NCBI GenBank assembly: GCA_002348425.1
Contig: DEBE01000119.1
Location: 1-13,564, forward strand
Reading direction: 5' to 3'
DNA length: 13,564 nucleotides
From: Alphaproteobacteria bacterium UBA2964
GTDB taxonomy: Bacteria; Pseudomonadota; Alphaproteobacteria; MPNO01; UBA2964
In this document: piece after piece, positions 1 through 6,768 of the stretch
Layout: every line of letters starts with the position of its first letter
Position numbering within the stretch: position 1 is the first letter of the stretch
Program-made: the position numbers and the translations under genes
Notes under the pieces: generated by a model
What the model saw: the letters and a program-made list of their open reading frames with translations, nothing else
What the model was told of the DNA's origin: nothing
Database searches by the model: none

Positions 1-19
1 ATAGTTGCTCTTTCATCAT
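1..19 (-). other. Possible 5' end of a further downstream gene (only about six codons visible)
   Basis: On the minus strand, 8 bases after the glycosyltransferase stop codon, two consecutive ATG codons (19-17 and 16-14) open a frame with no stop before the window edge. It would read M-M-K-E-Q-L. The short spacing would fit a third gene of the kinase-glycosyltransferase operon. A sugar-phosphate phosphatase is a common partner of sucrose-phosphate-synthase-like enzymes, but six codons cannot identify it. This is a position to check, not a firm gene call. Confidence 0.2.
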
Positions 20-27
20 ACCCAAAG

Positions 28-1449
28 TTACGACCTAGATGATAGATAATCCGCTATGTACTTGTTGTCATTAAATATGTCGGAGTATATTGGTAACTCC
101 CGTTGTTTGGTATCCAGAACTTCTCGTATAGCCGCCTCGTAGTTCGTAGCAGTTTGCTGCCAGGTATATTTTGTTTCTACCCGTTCTAAAGCAGCCTTAG
201 ACAAATACCTAGCACGGTTCAAGCCGTCTATTAAACCATCTCCAATGCTCTGCAAAGACGTAGGGTCAACAAGGATCCCAGAACCATCTGAAAAAATTTC
301 TGATGGACCGCCATTTTTCGTCACGACTGGTGCTAGGCCTGCTGCCGCAGCTTCGATTGGAGCTAGGCCAAAGGGTTCATAAAAAGATGTAAGCGCAAAT
401 ATTGAGCCTCGATCGGCAAAATAACGAAAGGTAGCTGCTAACTCTAATTGCGAGGTAACGTTTAGAAAATGAACATTGTTGCCAATTAAGTCGCGTCCTA
501 TTGTGTCCAATATTTCGTTTAATACAAACTGCTCGTCCTTGCTGAGCTTTGCAATATCTACTCTTGGCTCTTCAATACCACGTATACAAAGGACAAGCTG
601 AACCCTATCTAACGATGGCCGTCGTTCTAGGAACGCTTTGACAATACCAATAATGTTCTTTTTCTGATCCAGTCGACTTGATACAATTATAGCTTGGCTA
701 CTACTTCTACCAAACGTTAAATCCAATTTTGGTTTAATTGAAAAATCTAGCTGATTGGCAACGGAATTAAAAATCTTTCGATTCACCCCTGGCGGGCTTA
801 CACTAAATTTTATACTTTTATCAGAGTTGGAGGCGCCTGAATAAAGCGGATGCCTGTACTGCTCATCTCGTTCTTGTAAAGTAGATACAAAGATTTTGTC
901 AGCATACTTTATACTAACACGTTCCGCTGCTATACGTTGCGAGAACTTAAACCGAATGTCTAAGTCACGCCAACATCCACCACTTTCAATTAATTTATCA
1001 AGTTTTTGCGCTCCAAGTGAGTGACCGGTGAAAGAAAAAGGAGTACGAGTACGCTGCTTGAGTAAGGCTGCTGTATAACCACCATCTGCGTAATGGGCTG
1101 TGAAAAAGTCTGGAAGAGATTCTCCATAGAACCTCAAAATTTCATCAGCAAATTCTGATAAATGTGGCCACAATTCTTCCTTGCTTAAGAATTTATTTCC
1201 ACCGCAAGGAAAACGAAGAATTCGTAGGTTTTGTTCTGTACCAGGATAAATATCTTGATTGGCTGAAAACTCGGGCCAATCTGAGTCGATGATTTTTCTT
1301 GTGACGATGTCAACTTTATGACCGTTAGTTGCGAGGGCCTGCGCTAACTCCTTAACATAAACAAGTTGGCCACCAAAATCTGGATGCTCTGTTAAATAAC
1401 TATCCTTAGGATCAAAGTTACCTTGTGGGTTTAAAAAAACAATGTGCAC
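28..1449 (-). CDS. GT4 glycosyltransferase resembling sucrose-phosphate synthase
   Basis: This GT-B fold enzyme, about 473 aa, probably moves glucose from a nucleotide sugar to a sugar phosphate or similar acceptor in the cytoplasm. The N-terminal domain carries the FGGQLVYVKELA segment (about 25-36) and TGHSLG (141-146), both typical of the sucrose-phosphate synthase / sucrose synthase / mannosylfructose-phosphate synthase group. The C-terminal donor domain has SRLDQKKN (258-265), the E-x7-E pair (E358, E366 in YEPFGLAPIE) and NGGPSEI (379-385). I chose the GTG at 1449 because the family begins with M-H-I-V-F-L-N-P. A TTG at 1464 would add five residues and overlap the kinase gene by 7 bases. 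With GTG the gap to the kinase stop is 8 bases, so the two are an operon. The SPS-like motifs are seen; the acceptor and product are unknown. The GlgC nearby suggests ADP-glucose as a possible donor, which is inference. Confidence 0.88.
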   Translation of the reverse strand: MHIVFLNPQGNFDPKDSYLTEHPDFGGQLVYVKELAQALATNGHKVDIVTRKIIDSDWPEFSANQDIYPGTEQNLRILRFPCGGNKFLSKEELWPHLSEFADEILRFYGESLPDFFTAHYADGGYTAALLKQRTRTPFSFTGHSLGAQKLDKLIESGGCWRDLDIRFKFSQRIAAERVSIKYADKIFVSTLQERDEQYRHPLYSGASNSDKSIKFSVSPPGVNRKIFNSVANQLDFSIKPKLDLTFGRSSSQAIIVSSRLDQKKNIIGIVKAFLERRPSLDRVQLVLCIRGIEEPRVDIAKLSKDEQFVLNEILDTIGRDLIGNNVHFLNVTSQLELAATFRYFADRGSIFALTSFYEPFGLAPIEAAAAGLAPVVTKNGGPSEIFSDGSGILVDPTSLQSIGDGLIDGLNRARYLSKAALERVETKYTWQQTATNYEAAIREVLDTKQRELPIYSDIFNDNKYIADYLSSRS

Positions 1450-1457
1450 GAAATTAA

Positions 1458-2120
1458 TCAACAATTCTTTTTGGGGTTTAGATCAACCGCATAGTTACAA
1501 TCAACTACAATATCAGCTAAACGTTTATGTTTTGAGATAATTTCATGCTCCTTTTTCAATACTTCGTTTGTAAAGTCATCAAGTTCAGATGCGCCTCGGT
1601 TTCGCTTCAACCGGTGTTTAAGGGTTTGATTAAAGTCACGCGCGATAAATATACGATGATCTATATTGTTCAACAACGACGTGTAAGTGCCCTCTACAAT
1701 CAATACTTTAATATCGTTGAAGAACAACTTTCTTAAACTTATAGATGTGGAGTCGTATTCAATTGACGGTACGAGTATATATTTTAATCCTTTTTGAAAG
1801 GAGTTTACGTGGGTGTTAAGTAATTCGAGTTTTACCTCTTTTACACCACGCCAGCCTAAATCTTCGCGACGCTTCAAATCATTGATTTTAGGGGGATAAA
1901 CAAAATAGTCATCTTGCCGTAATATGACACTAGACACTTCATTTTTTTTTAAAATCAAAGAGATTTCTGTTGCAATCTCAGATTTGCCACTACCTGACTC
2001 ACCAGCAACACATATCGCTTTTTTTGATTTGTCTCGATTTAATTTACTTAGCACAAACGTTGAGATCGTATTTGCGGCATTCCTGTGGTGCGCCTCAATA
2101 AGTATTTCATCACCTAACAT
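1458..2120 (-). CDS. P-loop kinase of the uridine kinase / phosphoribulokinase type
   Basis: This 220-aa protein has a Walker A loop GESGSGKS (40-47), an acidic QDDYF segment (69-73) in the place where uridine kinases bind substrate and Mg, IVEGTY (141-146) as the Walker B-like strand, and an arginine-rich lid (about 170-175, RLKRNR). The order and spacing match the uridine kinase/PRK superfamily, which phosphorylates small hydroxylated substrates such as nucleosides, ribulose-5-P, pantothenate or glycerate. Length is normal for the family. An SD-like AAGAG lies 5 bases before the ATG. It is the first gene of a minus-strand pair with the SPS-like glycosyltransferase, so it may supply that enzyme's phosphorylated acceptor or recycle its product. 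The substrate cannot be read from the sequence, and true uridine kinase (udk) activity should not be assumed. Confidence 0.82.
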   Translation of the reverse strand: MLGDEILIEAHHRNAANTISTFVLSKLNRDKSKKAICVAGESGSGKSEIATEISLILKKNEVSSVILRQDDYFVYPPKINDLKRREDLGWRGVKEVKLELLNTHVNSFQKGLKYILVPSIEYDSTSISLRKLFFNDIKVLIVEGTYTSLLNNIDHRIFIARDFNQTLKHRLKRNRGASELDDFTNEVLKKEHEIISKHKRLADIVVDCNYAVDLNPKKNC

Positions 2121-2167
2121 ATTTACTCTTGTCTTTCCGAAAAAGATTGACTTTGTTTTACGGCTAT

Positions 2168-2195
2168 TTGAAAGATTATTTTTGTTACATACACT
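2168..2195 (+). promoter_or_regulatory. Candidate sigma70-type promoter for the HIT/GalT-like gene
   Basis: TTGAAA (2168-2173) and TACACT (2190-2195) are separated by 16 bases in the 136-base gap between the divergent kinase and HIT/GalT-like genes. They match the sigma70 consensus at 5 of 6 and 4 of 6 positions. Transcription would start near 2202, just before a short leader reading frame at 2205. It was found by eye in AT-rich DNA, where chance matches are common. Confidence 0.3.
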
Positions 2196-2204
2196 AGCGT
2201 TTTA

Positions 2205-2267
2205 ATGAACAAAAAAGAAATTGACAACTTAAAGGATATAGTTCGGCAGATGATCTATGAACTATGA
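2205..2267 (+). CDS. Possible 20-codon leader peptide overlapping the next gene
   Basis: An ATG at 2205 opens a 20-codon frame that begins M-N-K-K-E-I-D and ends at a TGA at 2265-2267. It overlaps the first 11 bases of the HIT/GalT-like gene in another frame. No strong SD precedes it. The main gene's ATG (2257) also lacks a close SD, the nearest purine run being AAAGGA about 20 bases upstream and inside this small frame. That would fit translational coupling, in which ribosomes finishing the leader restart at 2257. It could equally be chance. Confidence 0.2.
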   Translation: MNKKEIDNLKDIVRQMIYEL

Positions 2268-3309
2268 GACTAAATGGGCAAACCTCAATAAAAAATTACG
2301 CCAATCGGCAGAGGATAATAATGGACTTGCATCCGCTCTCTTCGATCTGGAAAATCACCAACGTGAAACCGGCTTCATAAAGGACGATCTGAAAAAAATC
2401 AAACGCATAGTATTTCAAGATCCAAACAACAAATCGTATAGTCTGAGAGCCCAAATAAACCCTAAACGAGCAAAGCGTCATGATGGATCTGGCAATTTGG
2501 CCTTGGCGGGTGAACATCCGAATATAAATAATGGCTGTTTTCTTTGCAGAGAAAACATAAAATGGCAACAAGAGGAAAGGCAGATAGGTTTTGAGATTAA
2601 TTTCGGTGTTAGTGATTATATCGCCTTTATGAACCCATTTCCCCTTTTGCCCAATCATGTAGTTATAGCTTCAACTGCTCATAGAACTCAAGAATTAAGG
2701 CTGTTCCAGAATGATGAACAGAACCAAGATTTAGCATTAGTGCTAAGTGATCTTTGTGAACTAGCAGATCGTCTACCTAATCATATTGGGTTCTATAACG
2801 GCGTTGGAGCGGGCGCTTCTATCCCAGACCATTTTCATTTTCAGTTTTTTCAAAGAGCGCCTGATTTGCCAAAATTTCCTCTGGAGGAGAGAACGTTTTC
2901 AAATATTGACTGCGATTTTACAACCACATTAGTTGAGGATTATCCACTGTGCGTGTTTAGATGGATGGGTGAGCTGGGCGAAGTAGTTGAAAAAGCAACC
3001 TCGTGGATTACAAATTTTATCAAGACTAGTAAATTTGAAAAACAACAATTGACAGCAAACTTCATAGCCTCAAGATCGATGACCTCAAAAACGGTTACTT
3101 TATATTTTGTACCGCGCCACAGATTCAAGCAATTTTGGAATGGAAATGCCGGTATCGTGGGTGGTTTGGAGATTCTTGGGGAAATAGTCTTAGCAAGCAA
3201 TGAGGAATGTAATCTGGTGAGATACGACATAATGAATTTTGAGTTCATCGAGCAAGGCCTATCACGCATCAGCGCACCATTTACTACTGATAAAGCTGAT
3301 GAATTGTGA
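2257..3309 (+). CDS. HIT/GalT-superfamily nucleotidyltransferase or nucleoside-diphosphate-sugar phosphorylase (DUF4922 type)
   Basis: This 350-aa cytosolic protein lacks a signal peptide. Key features are NPFPLLPNHVVI (126-137), which resembles the N-P-x-x-x-x-N-H strand of the GalT/Ap4A phosphorylase branch, and GAGASIPDHFHFQFF (184-198), whose H192-x-H194-x-Q196 corresponds to the catalytic histidine motif of that branch. It also has a CxxC pair (C94, C97) and a VPRHRF segment (285-290). In characterised relatives (GalT, Ap4A phosphorylase, GDP-hexose phosphorylase) the motif histidine carries the nucleotidyl group. The best guess is phosphorolysis of, or NMP transfer to or from, a sugar nucleotide. 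Its neighbours are a P-loop kinase and an SPS-like glycosyltransferase (divergent) and glgC (tail to tail, 5 bases apart), which supports a role in nucleotide-sugar turnover. The ATG at 2257 follows an in-frame stop, so it is the first available ATG. The exact substrate is unknown. Confidence 0.78.
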   Translation: MNYETKWANLNKKLRQSAEDNNGLASALFDLENHQRETGFIKDDLKKIKRIVFQDPNNKSYSLRAQINPKRAKRHDGSGNLALAGEHPNINNGCFLCRENIKWQQEERQIGFEINFGVSDYIAFMNPFPLLPNHVVIASTAHRTQELRLFQNDEQNQDLALVLSDLCELADRLPNHIGFYNGVGAGASIPDHFHFQFFQRAPDLPKFPLEERTFSNIDCDFTTTLVEDYPLCVFRWMGELGEVVEKATSWITNFIKTSKFEKQQLTANFIASRSMTSKTVTLYFVPRHRFKQFWNGNAGIVGGLEILGEIVLASNEECNLVRYDIMNFEFIEQGLSRISAPFTTDKADEL

Positions 3310-3314
3310 AGCTT

Positions 3315-4607
3315 TTATTGATAATTTGGATAAAGCTCAGGATTGTAGCTTAAACCCTGCCCCATCATTTGGCGGTTTACTACCACAATTCCACCTTGTG
3401 TTACATGGTATTTTTCTCTATCTAATTTTTCATCATACCCAATAACGGTATTTGGAGGTATGATACATCGGTTGTCCAGGATCACATTTCGTAGCGAGCT
3501 TTTCTCTCCAATATTACAACCTGCAAGGGCAAGAACTCCATCCAAAACGCATCCCTCGTTTACGGTAACTTCAGAGAATAGTATTGACCTCTGAACATTT
3601 GAATTCGTAACAATACAACCGCCACTTATTATCGAATTCTCAAGAATACAGCTTCCGTCGCCACCCCTAAATAATGACGGAGGTAACTGCCTTTGATATG
3701 TGACCGTTGGCCACTTTCGATCATAAAGGTCTAGTGGAGGTTGGCCCTCCAAAAGTTCCATATTAGCTTCATAGTAAGTATCAATTGTACCTACATCCCG
3801 CCAATACGGAGGGTCGACGTTTGTCGGGTTTTGAAATATGTGCGCATGAAAATAATCACCACGCCGCAATCCTTCTGGAATTATATCACGACCAAAATCG
3901 TGGGAAGATCCTGAGCGCCCTGCATCCTCCCGCAATCTCTCTGCAAGGTACCGATAAGATACTACGTAAATACCCATACTTGCTAAGGTTTTATTCTTCT
4001 TCCCTGGAAGTGGCGCAGGTGAACTGGGTTTCTCTACAAAATCAATTATACGTCCACTTTCACTGATGGTCATGACGCCGAATTGGCTTGCTGCTTTTTC
4101 GATATCCACTTCCATACAAGCGACCGAGAAGTCCGCTCTCATATTGACATGCTCGGCAAGCATTTCACCGTAATCCATATTATAAATATGGTCGCCGGCT
4201 AGGATTATAACGTAATCTGGGGCATGGCTTTCAATAATATCGAGAGATTGGAATACAGCGTCCGCGGTTCCTTGATACCAAGTATCCATCCCGGTCCACT
4301 GTTGAGCGGGAACAATGTCGAGAAAATCTCCTCTTTGACTATTTATTTTTGTCCACCCTTCTATCAAATGCCGTATCAAAGAATGAGATTTGTACTGCGT
4401 CAAAACACAAACTTTATTGATACCAGAGTGCATGCAATTTGAGAGAGTAAAGTCGATTATTCTAAACTTGCCGCCGAAAGGTACTGCCGGCTTTGTCCGC
4501 CAATCTGTCAAAACACCCAGGCGCTCGCCTCGTCCTCCCGCTAAGACTAGGGCCATCGTGTTGCTGGTTAATCGGCTCACAAACCTTGCTTTGTTCGATC
4601 TTATCAT
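3315..4607 (-). CDS. glgC: Glucose-1-phosphate adenylyltransferase (ADP-glucose pyrophosphorylase)
   Basis: The enzyme makes ADP-glucose and PPi from ATP and glucose-1-phosphate, the committed step of bacterial glycogen synthesis. At 430 aa it is almost the length of E. coli GlgC (431). Visible motifs are the nucleotide loop AGGRGERL (23-30) followed by TKPA with K39, FGGKFRIIDF (44-53), GTADAV (113-118), AGDH with D139, FVEKP (190-194) with the sugar-phosphate lysine K193, and YWRDVGT (268-274). The C-terminal third is the left-handed beta-helix seen in this family. Catalytic residues look intact. No glgA, glgB or glgP lies in the window, so ADP-glucose may serve glycogen or the SPS-like transferase nearby (inference). 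The ATG at 4607 has only a weak GAAG just before it. The gene ends 5 bases from the HIT/GalT-like gene, with no room for a terminator between them. Confidence 0.95.
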   Translation of the reverse strand: MIRSNKARFVSRLTSNTMALVLAGGRGERLGVLTDWRTKPAVPFGGKFRIIDFTLSNCMHSGINKVCVLTQYKSHSLIRHLIEGWTKINSQRGDFLDIVPAQQWTGMDTWYQGTADAVFQSLDIIESHAPDYVIILAGDHIYNMDYGEMLAEHVNMRADFSVACMEVDIEKAASQFGVMTISESGRIIDFVEKPSSPAPLPGKKNKTLASMGIYVVSYRYLAERLREDAGRSGSSHDFGRDIIPEGLRRGDYFHAHIFQNPTNVDPPYWRDVGTIDTYYEANMELLEGQPPLDLYDRKWPTVTYQRQLPPSLFRGGDGSCILENSIISGGCIVTNSNVQRSILFSEVTVNEGCVLDGVLALAGCNIGEKSSLRNVILDNRCIIPPNTVIGYDEKLDREKYHVTQGGIVVVNRQMMGQGLSYNPELYPNYQ

Positions 4608-4707
4608 CTTCGCAACTGTGTAAACTTAAACCTATTAAAAATGTAGGGTGCATAGGTGGCAAAGTCGAGCTATTAGTGCGCGTTAATCGACTCCCTGGTT
4701 TTGCTAA

Positions 4708-4735
4708 AGTTTAGACAGCGAAATGTATGGCTCAA
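4708..4735 (-). promoter_or_regulatory. Weak candidate promoter for glgC
   Basis: Read on the minus strand, TTGAGC (4735-4730) and TAAACT (4713-4708) are 16 bases apart, each matching the sigma70 consensus at 4 of 6 positions. The leader to the glgC ATG would be about 95 bases. Weak matches of this kind are frequent in AT-rich DNA. Confidence 0.22.
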
Positions 4736-5084
4736 AAACCCTGCAAGTATTTAGCTGAAATTATTTAATTGGGGGATTTCGTTTTATATAGTGGGTAACG
4801 TGATATCCAGAAATGTTGTTCAAATGTCATTTTCTTCTAATGTCATTGTTTTTATGGACTTTTCTGAAGATGCGCTGCAAGGCTACACTACATCCCACTG
4901 CTTCTTGAATTGATCCTATAAAAACTCAATCTATTCGAGCGAATCACAAAGTTCCGATACTTCTTTTGGAGGTGGGATAGACTGATTTGCTGCAGAACAT
5001 GATCAGGTCTCTTTAACTTATTATGCATCCGTTGAGATAAATCCCAAAGTTAATAAGTGACAACGATACCGATCTTTCCTAGAT

Positions 5085-5099
5085 TCTTTTGACAAAAGA
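5085..5099. promoter_or_regulatory. Perfect 7-1-7 palindrome over the -35 box: candidate operator of the selenium transporter operon
   Basis: TCTTTTGACAAAAGA is a perfect inverted repeat with 7-base arms around A5092. It contains the exact -35 consensus TTGACA at 5089-5094. A dimeric repressor bound here would block RNA polymerase. The palindrome is seen directly; its role as an operator is inference, and the regulator is unknown. Confidence 0.4.
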
Positions 5100-5116
5100 T
5101 ACGTTATTATTTAACT
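5089..5116 (+). promoter_or_regulatory. Candidate sigma70 promoter of the selenium transporter-selD operon
   Basis: A perfect -35 TTGACA (5089-5094) is followed after 16 bases by TTAACT (5111-5116), a weak -10 with 3 of 6 matches. The predicted leader to the first ATG is about 70 bases and ends with AAGG (5183-5186), 8 bases before the start codon. It is the best promoter-like site upstream of the operon, and the region is A/T rich. The poor -10 could mean an activator is needed. Confidence 0.38.
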
Positions 5117-5194
5117 CTCGTTTCACTATCGATCGCTTTAATTTTAGAATGATGAGGCATCGTTTTCGCCGAAACAATTTTTAAGGTACTCTCA

Positions 5195-6100
5195 ATGATT
5201 AATAACCTCACTAAAATTAACCTTATTAAAAAAAGCTTTAGCTTTTTAATGTTAGCCTTAGTTTGGTTTGTATTGTCTAGCCCGCTATCAACAGCAAAGG
5301 CTAGTGATACTTTCGTTTTCACTGCCATTCCAGATGAAGACGAAAGTAGGTTACGTCAACGCTTCAATAAAGTGGCTATTTATTTGGAAGAAAAATTAGA
5401 CGTGCCAATCAAATATATTCCTGTGAAGTCATATGCCGCTGCCGTTGCTGCGTTTAGAAATGATCAAGTCCAATTGGCATGGTTTGGAGGGCTGTCAGGC
5501 GTTCGTGCTAGAACATTAGTCCCTGGATCTCAAGCCATTGCGCAAGGGTTTGAAGACCAGGCTTTCTTTAACTATTTTATTGCTCATTATAGCACTGGAT
5601 TAAAAAGGTCCGATAAGTTTCCAATGGAAATTGCAGGAAAGATTTTTACCTTTGGCTCTAAGGGGTCAACCTCAGGGCGTCTCATCCCTGAATTTCACAT
5701 TCGCAAAAACCTGAAAAAATCTCCTAATGATGTATTTAAGAAGGTGGGCTACAGTGGCAATCACACGCGCACTATTCAGCTAGTTCAATCTGGAGCCTAT
5801 CAAGTTGGCGCGGTTAACTCCAAAGTTTGGGAAAATGAAATGAAGGCCGGAAAAATCGACCCTTCAAAAGTTTCTATAATTTGGAAGACACCACCCTATC
5901 CAAACTATCAGTGGAGTATACGCGGTGATGTTGATAAGCGCTGGGGTGCAGGCTTCAAAAGTCGCGTCAAGGAGGTTCTTCTGAATATTAAAGATCCAAA
6001 AATTCTAGCTTCCTTTCCAAGAAAAAGCTTCGTTCCAGCATCCAACTCCGATTATCAACCAATCCTCGATGTGGCCAAAGCAATTAAGTTAATCGATTAG
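5195..6100 (+). CDS. PhnD-like ABC transporter substrate-binding protein, putative selenium (selenate/selenite) type
   Basis: This 301-aa periplasmic binding protein has a clear Sec signal peptide: a lysine-containing N-region, a hydrophobic core (about 16-29) and an AKA cleavage site at 34-36. The mature part begins with VFTAIPDEDESRLRQRF (41-57). It keeps PhnD-family hallmarks such as SYAAAVAAF (79-87), LAWFGG (94-99) and the ligand-loop GSTSG (157-161). It resembles the PhnD branch usually annotated as a putative selenate ABC transporter binding protein, which is found beside selD. Here selD is the fourth gene of the same operon. Its ATPase follows after 15 bases. Family membership is clear. 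The ligand is inferred from gene context only; phosphonate or phosphite import cannot be excluded from sequence alone, but no C-P lyase or phosphonate gene is present. Confidence 0.88.
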   Translation: MINNLTKINLIKKSFSFLMLALVWFVLSSPLSTAKASDTFVFTAIPDEDESRLRQRFNKVAIYLEEKLDVPIKYIPVKSYAAAVAAFRNDQVQLAWFGGLSGVRARTLVPGSQAIAQGFEDQAFFNYFIAHYSTGLKRSDKFPMEIAGKIFTFGSKGSTSGRLIPEFHIRKNLKKSPNDVFKKVGYSGNHTRTIQLVQSGAYQVGAVNSKVWENEMKAGKIDPSKVSIIWKTPPYPNYQWSIRGDVDKRWGAGFKSRVKEVLLNIKDPKILASFPRKSFVPASNSDYQPILDVAKAIKLID

Positions 6101-6115
6101 TAAAAAAGTTTTATA

Positions 6116-6766
6116 GTGTTTCAATTAATAAACGCAAACTTGGGCTATAAGCAAAGCTCGGTTCTCACCAATATTTCGTTAAAAATTAATTCGGGAGAAC
6201 GCGTGGCGTTAGTTGGGGAAAGCGGTGCTGGTAAATCAACATTGCTATCAGCATTGCAATCCCAAATGAAAAATAAAGCAGCACTTATTCCTCAGGATTT
6301 GGGGCTAGTGAATAATTTAAGTGTTTTCCACAATATTTATATAGGTCGCTTAAACAGTTATTCATCAGTTTATAATCTTCTAAACTTAGCATGGCCGCAA
6401 AGGCGTGAAGTCGGAAAAATTAAACCATTAGTCGAGCGATTGGGTTTAGTAGAAAATTTATTTAAGCCAACTGGTGAGCTTTCTGGAGGACAACAGCAAC
6501 GCACCGCTATATGCCGTGCCCTCTTTCAAGGTGGCGACGCTATTATTGGTGATGAACCGGTATCAGCTGTCGACAAGTATATGGCTAATTTAATTATGGA
6601 AACTTTAGTCGAAAAATTTACGACCGTCGTTCTAGCGATGCATGATGTTGATTTAGCGATTAAATTTTCAACAAGAATTATTGGCATCAAAGACAGCGCA
6701 ATTTGTTTTGATCAGTCAACGATGAATCTCACTCGCAAAGACCTTGATTTTTTATATAAGCATTAA
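6116..6766 (+). CDS. ABC transporter ATPase subunit (PhnC-like), putative selenium importer
   Basis: This 216-aa ATPase energises the importer formed with the flanking binding protein and permease. Motifs are complete: Walker A GESGAGKST (34-42, K40), a Q-loop in the PQDLGL segment (about 60-65), ABC signature LSGGQQQR (122-129), Walker B ending in D146-E147-P148 with the catalytic glutamate present, and a switch histidine H176 in AMHDVD. It is slightly shorter than many PhnC proteins (about 250 aa) and lacks an extra C-terminal domain. The start is a GTG at 6116 with only a weak A-rich ribosome site, 15 bases after the previous stop, so translation may be partly coupled. The permease gene begins 2 bases after its stop. 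Confidence 0.92.
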   Translation: MFQLINANLGYKQSSVLTNISLKINSGERVALVGESGAGKSTLLSALQSQMKNKAALIPQDLGLVNNLSVFHNIYIGRLNSYSSVYNLLNLAWPQRREVGKIKPLVERLGLVENLFKPTGELSGGQQQRTAICRALFQGGDAIIGDEPVSAVDKYMANLIMETLVEKFTTVVLAMHDVDLAIKFSTRIIGIKDSAICFDQSTMNLTRKDLDFLYKH

Positions 6767-6768
6767 AA

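Larger units (their letters stand above)
4608..5194. other. Non-coding gap between the sugar and selenium modules
   Basis: These 587 bases separate the divergent glgC and the transporter operon. I see no tRNA, known riboswitch or insertion sequence. The longest readable plus-strand frame is short (a stop-free run of about 52 codons ending near 4913, with ATG at 4824 giving 29 codons) and is not convincing. The right part holds an 8-base inverted repeat ACTTATTA (5016-5023) / TAATAAGT (5051-5058) and the candidate promoter/operator for the transporter operon. The left part holds a weak candidate promoter for glgC. The gap is long for a simple divergent promoter region, so a small RNA or decayed gene is possible. 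Confidence 0.6.

Noticed and set aside
1450..1464. TTG at 1464 as the start of the glycosyltransferase
   Set aside because: The family start M-H-I-V-F-L-N-P corresponds to the GTG at 1449. The TTG start would overlap the kinase gene.
4493..4714. Plus-strand reading frame opposite the start of glgC
   Set aside because: Most of it is the antisense of a well-supported glgC coding region, and its translation resembles no protein I recognise.
5151..5161. GATG-AGG-CATC hairpin in the transporter leader
   Set aside because: Four base pairs with a three-base loop are too weak to support a riboswitch or attenuator call.
5107..5328. Minus-strand reading frame over the promoter and signal peptide of the binding protein
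   Set aside because: It overlaps the signal-peptide coding region on the opposite strand and the candidate promoter, with no recognisable motif.
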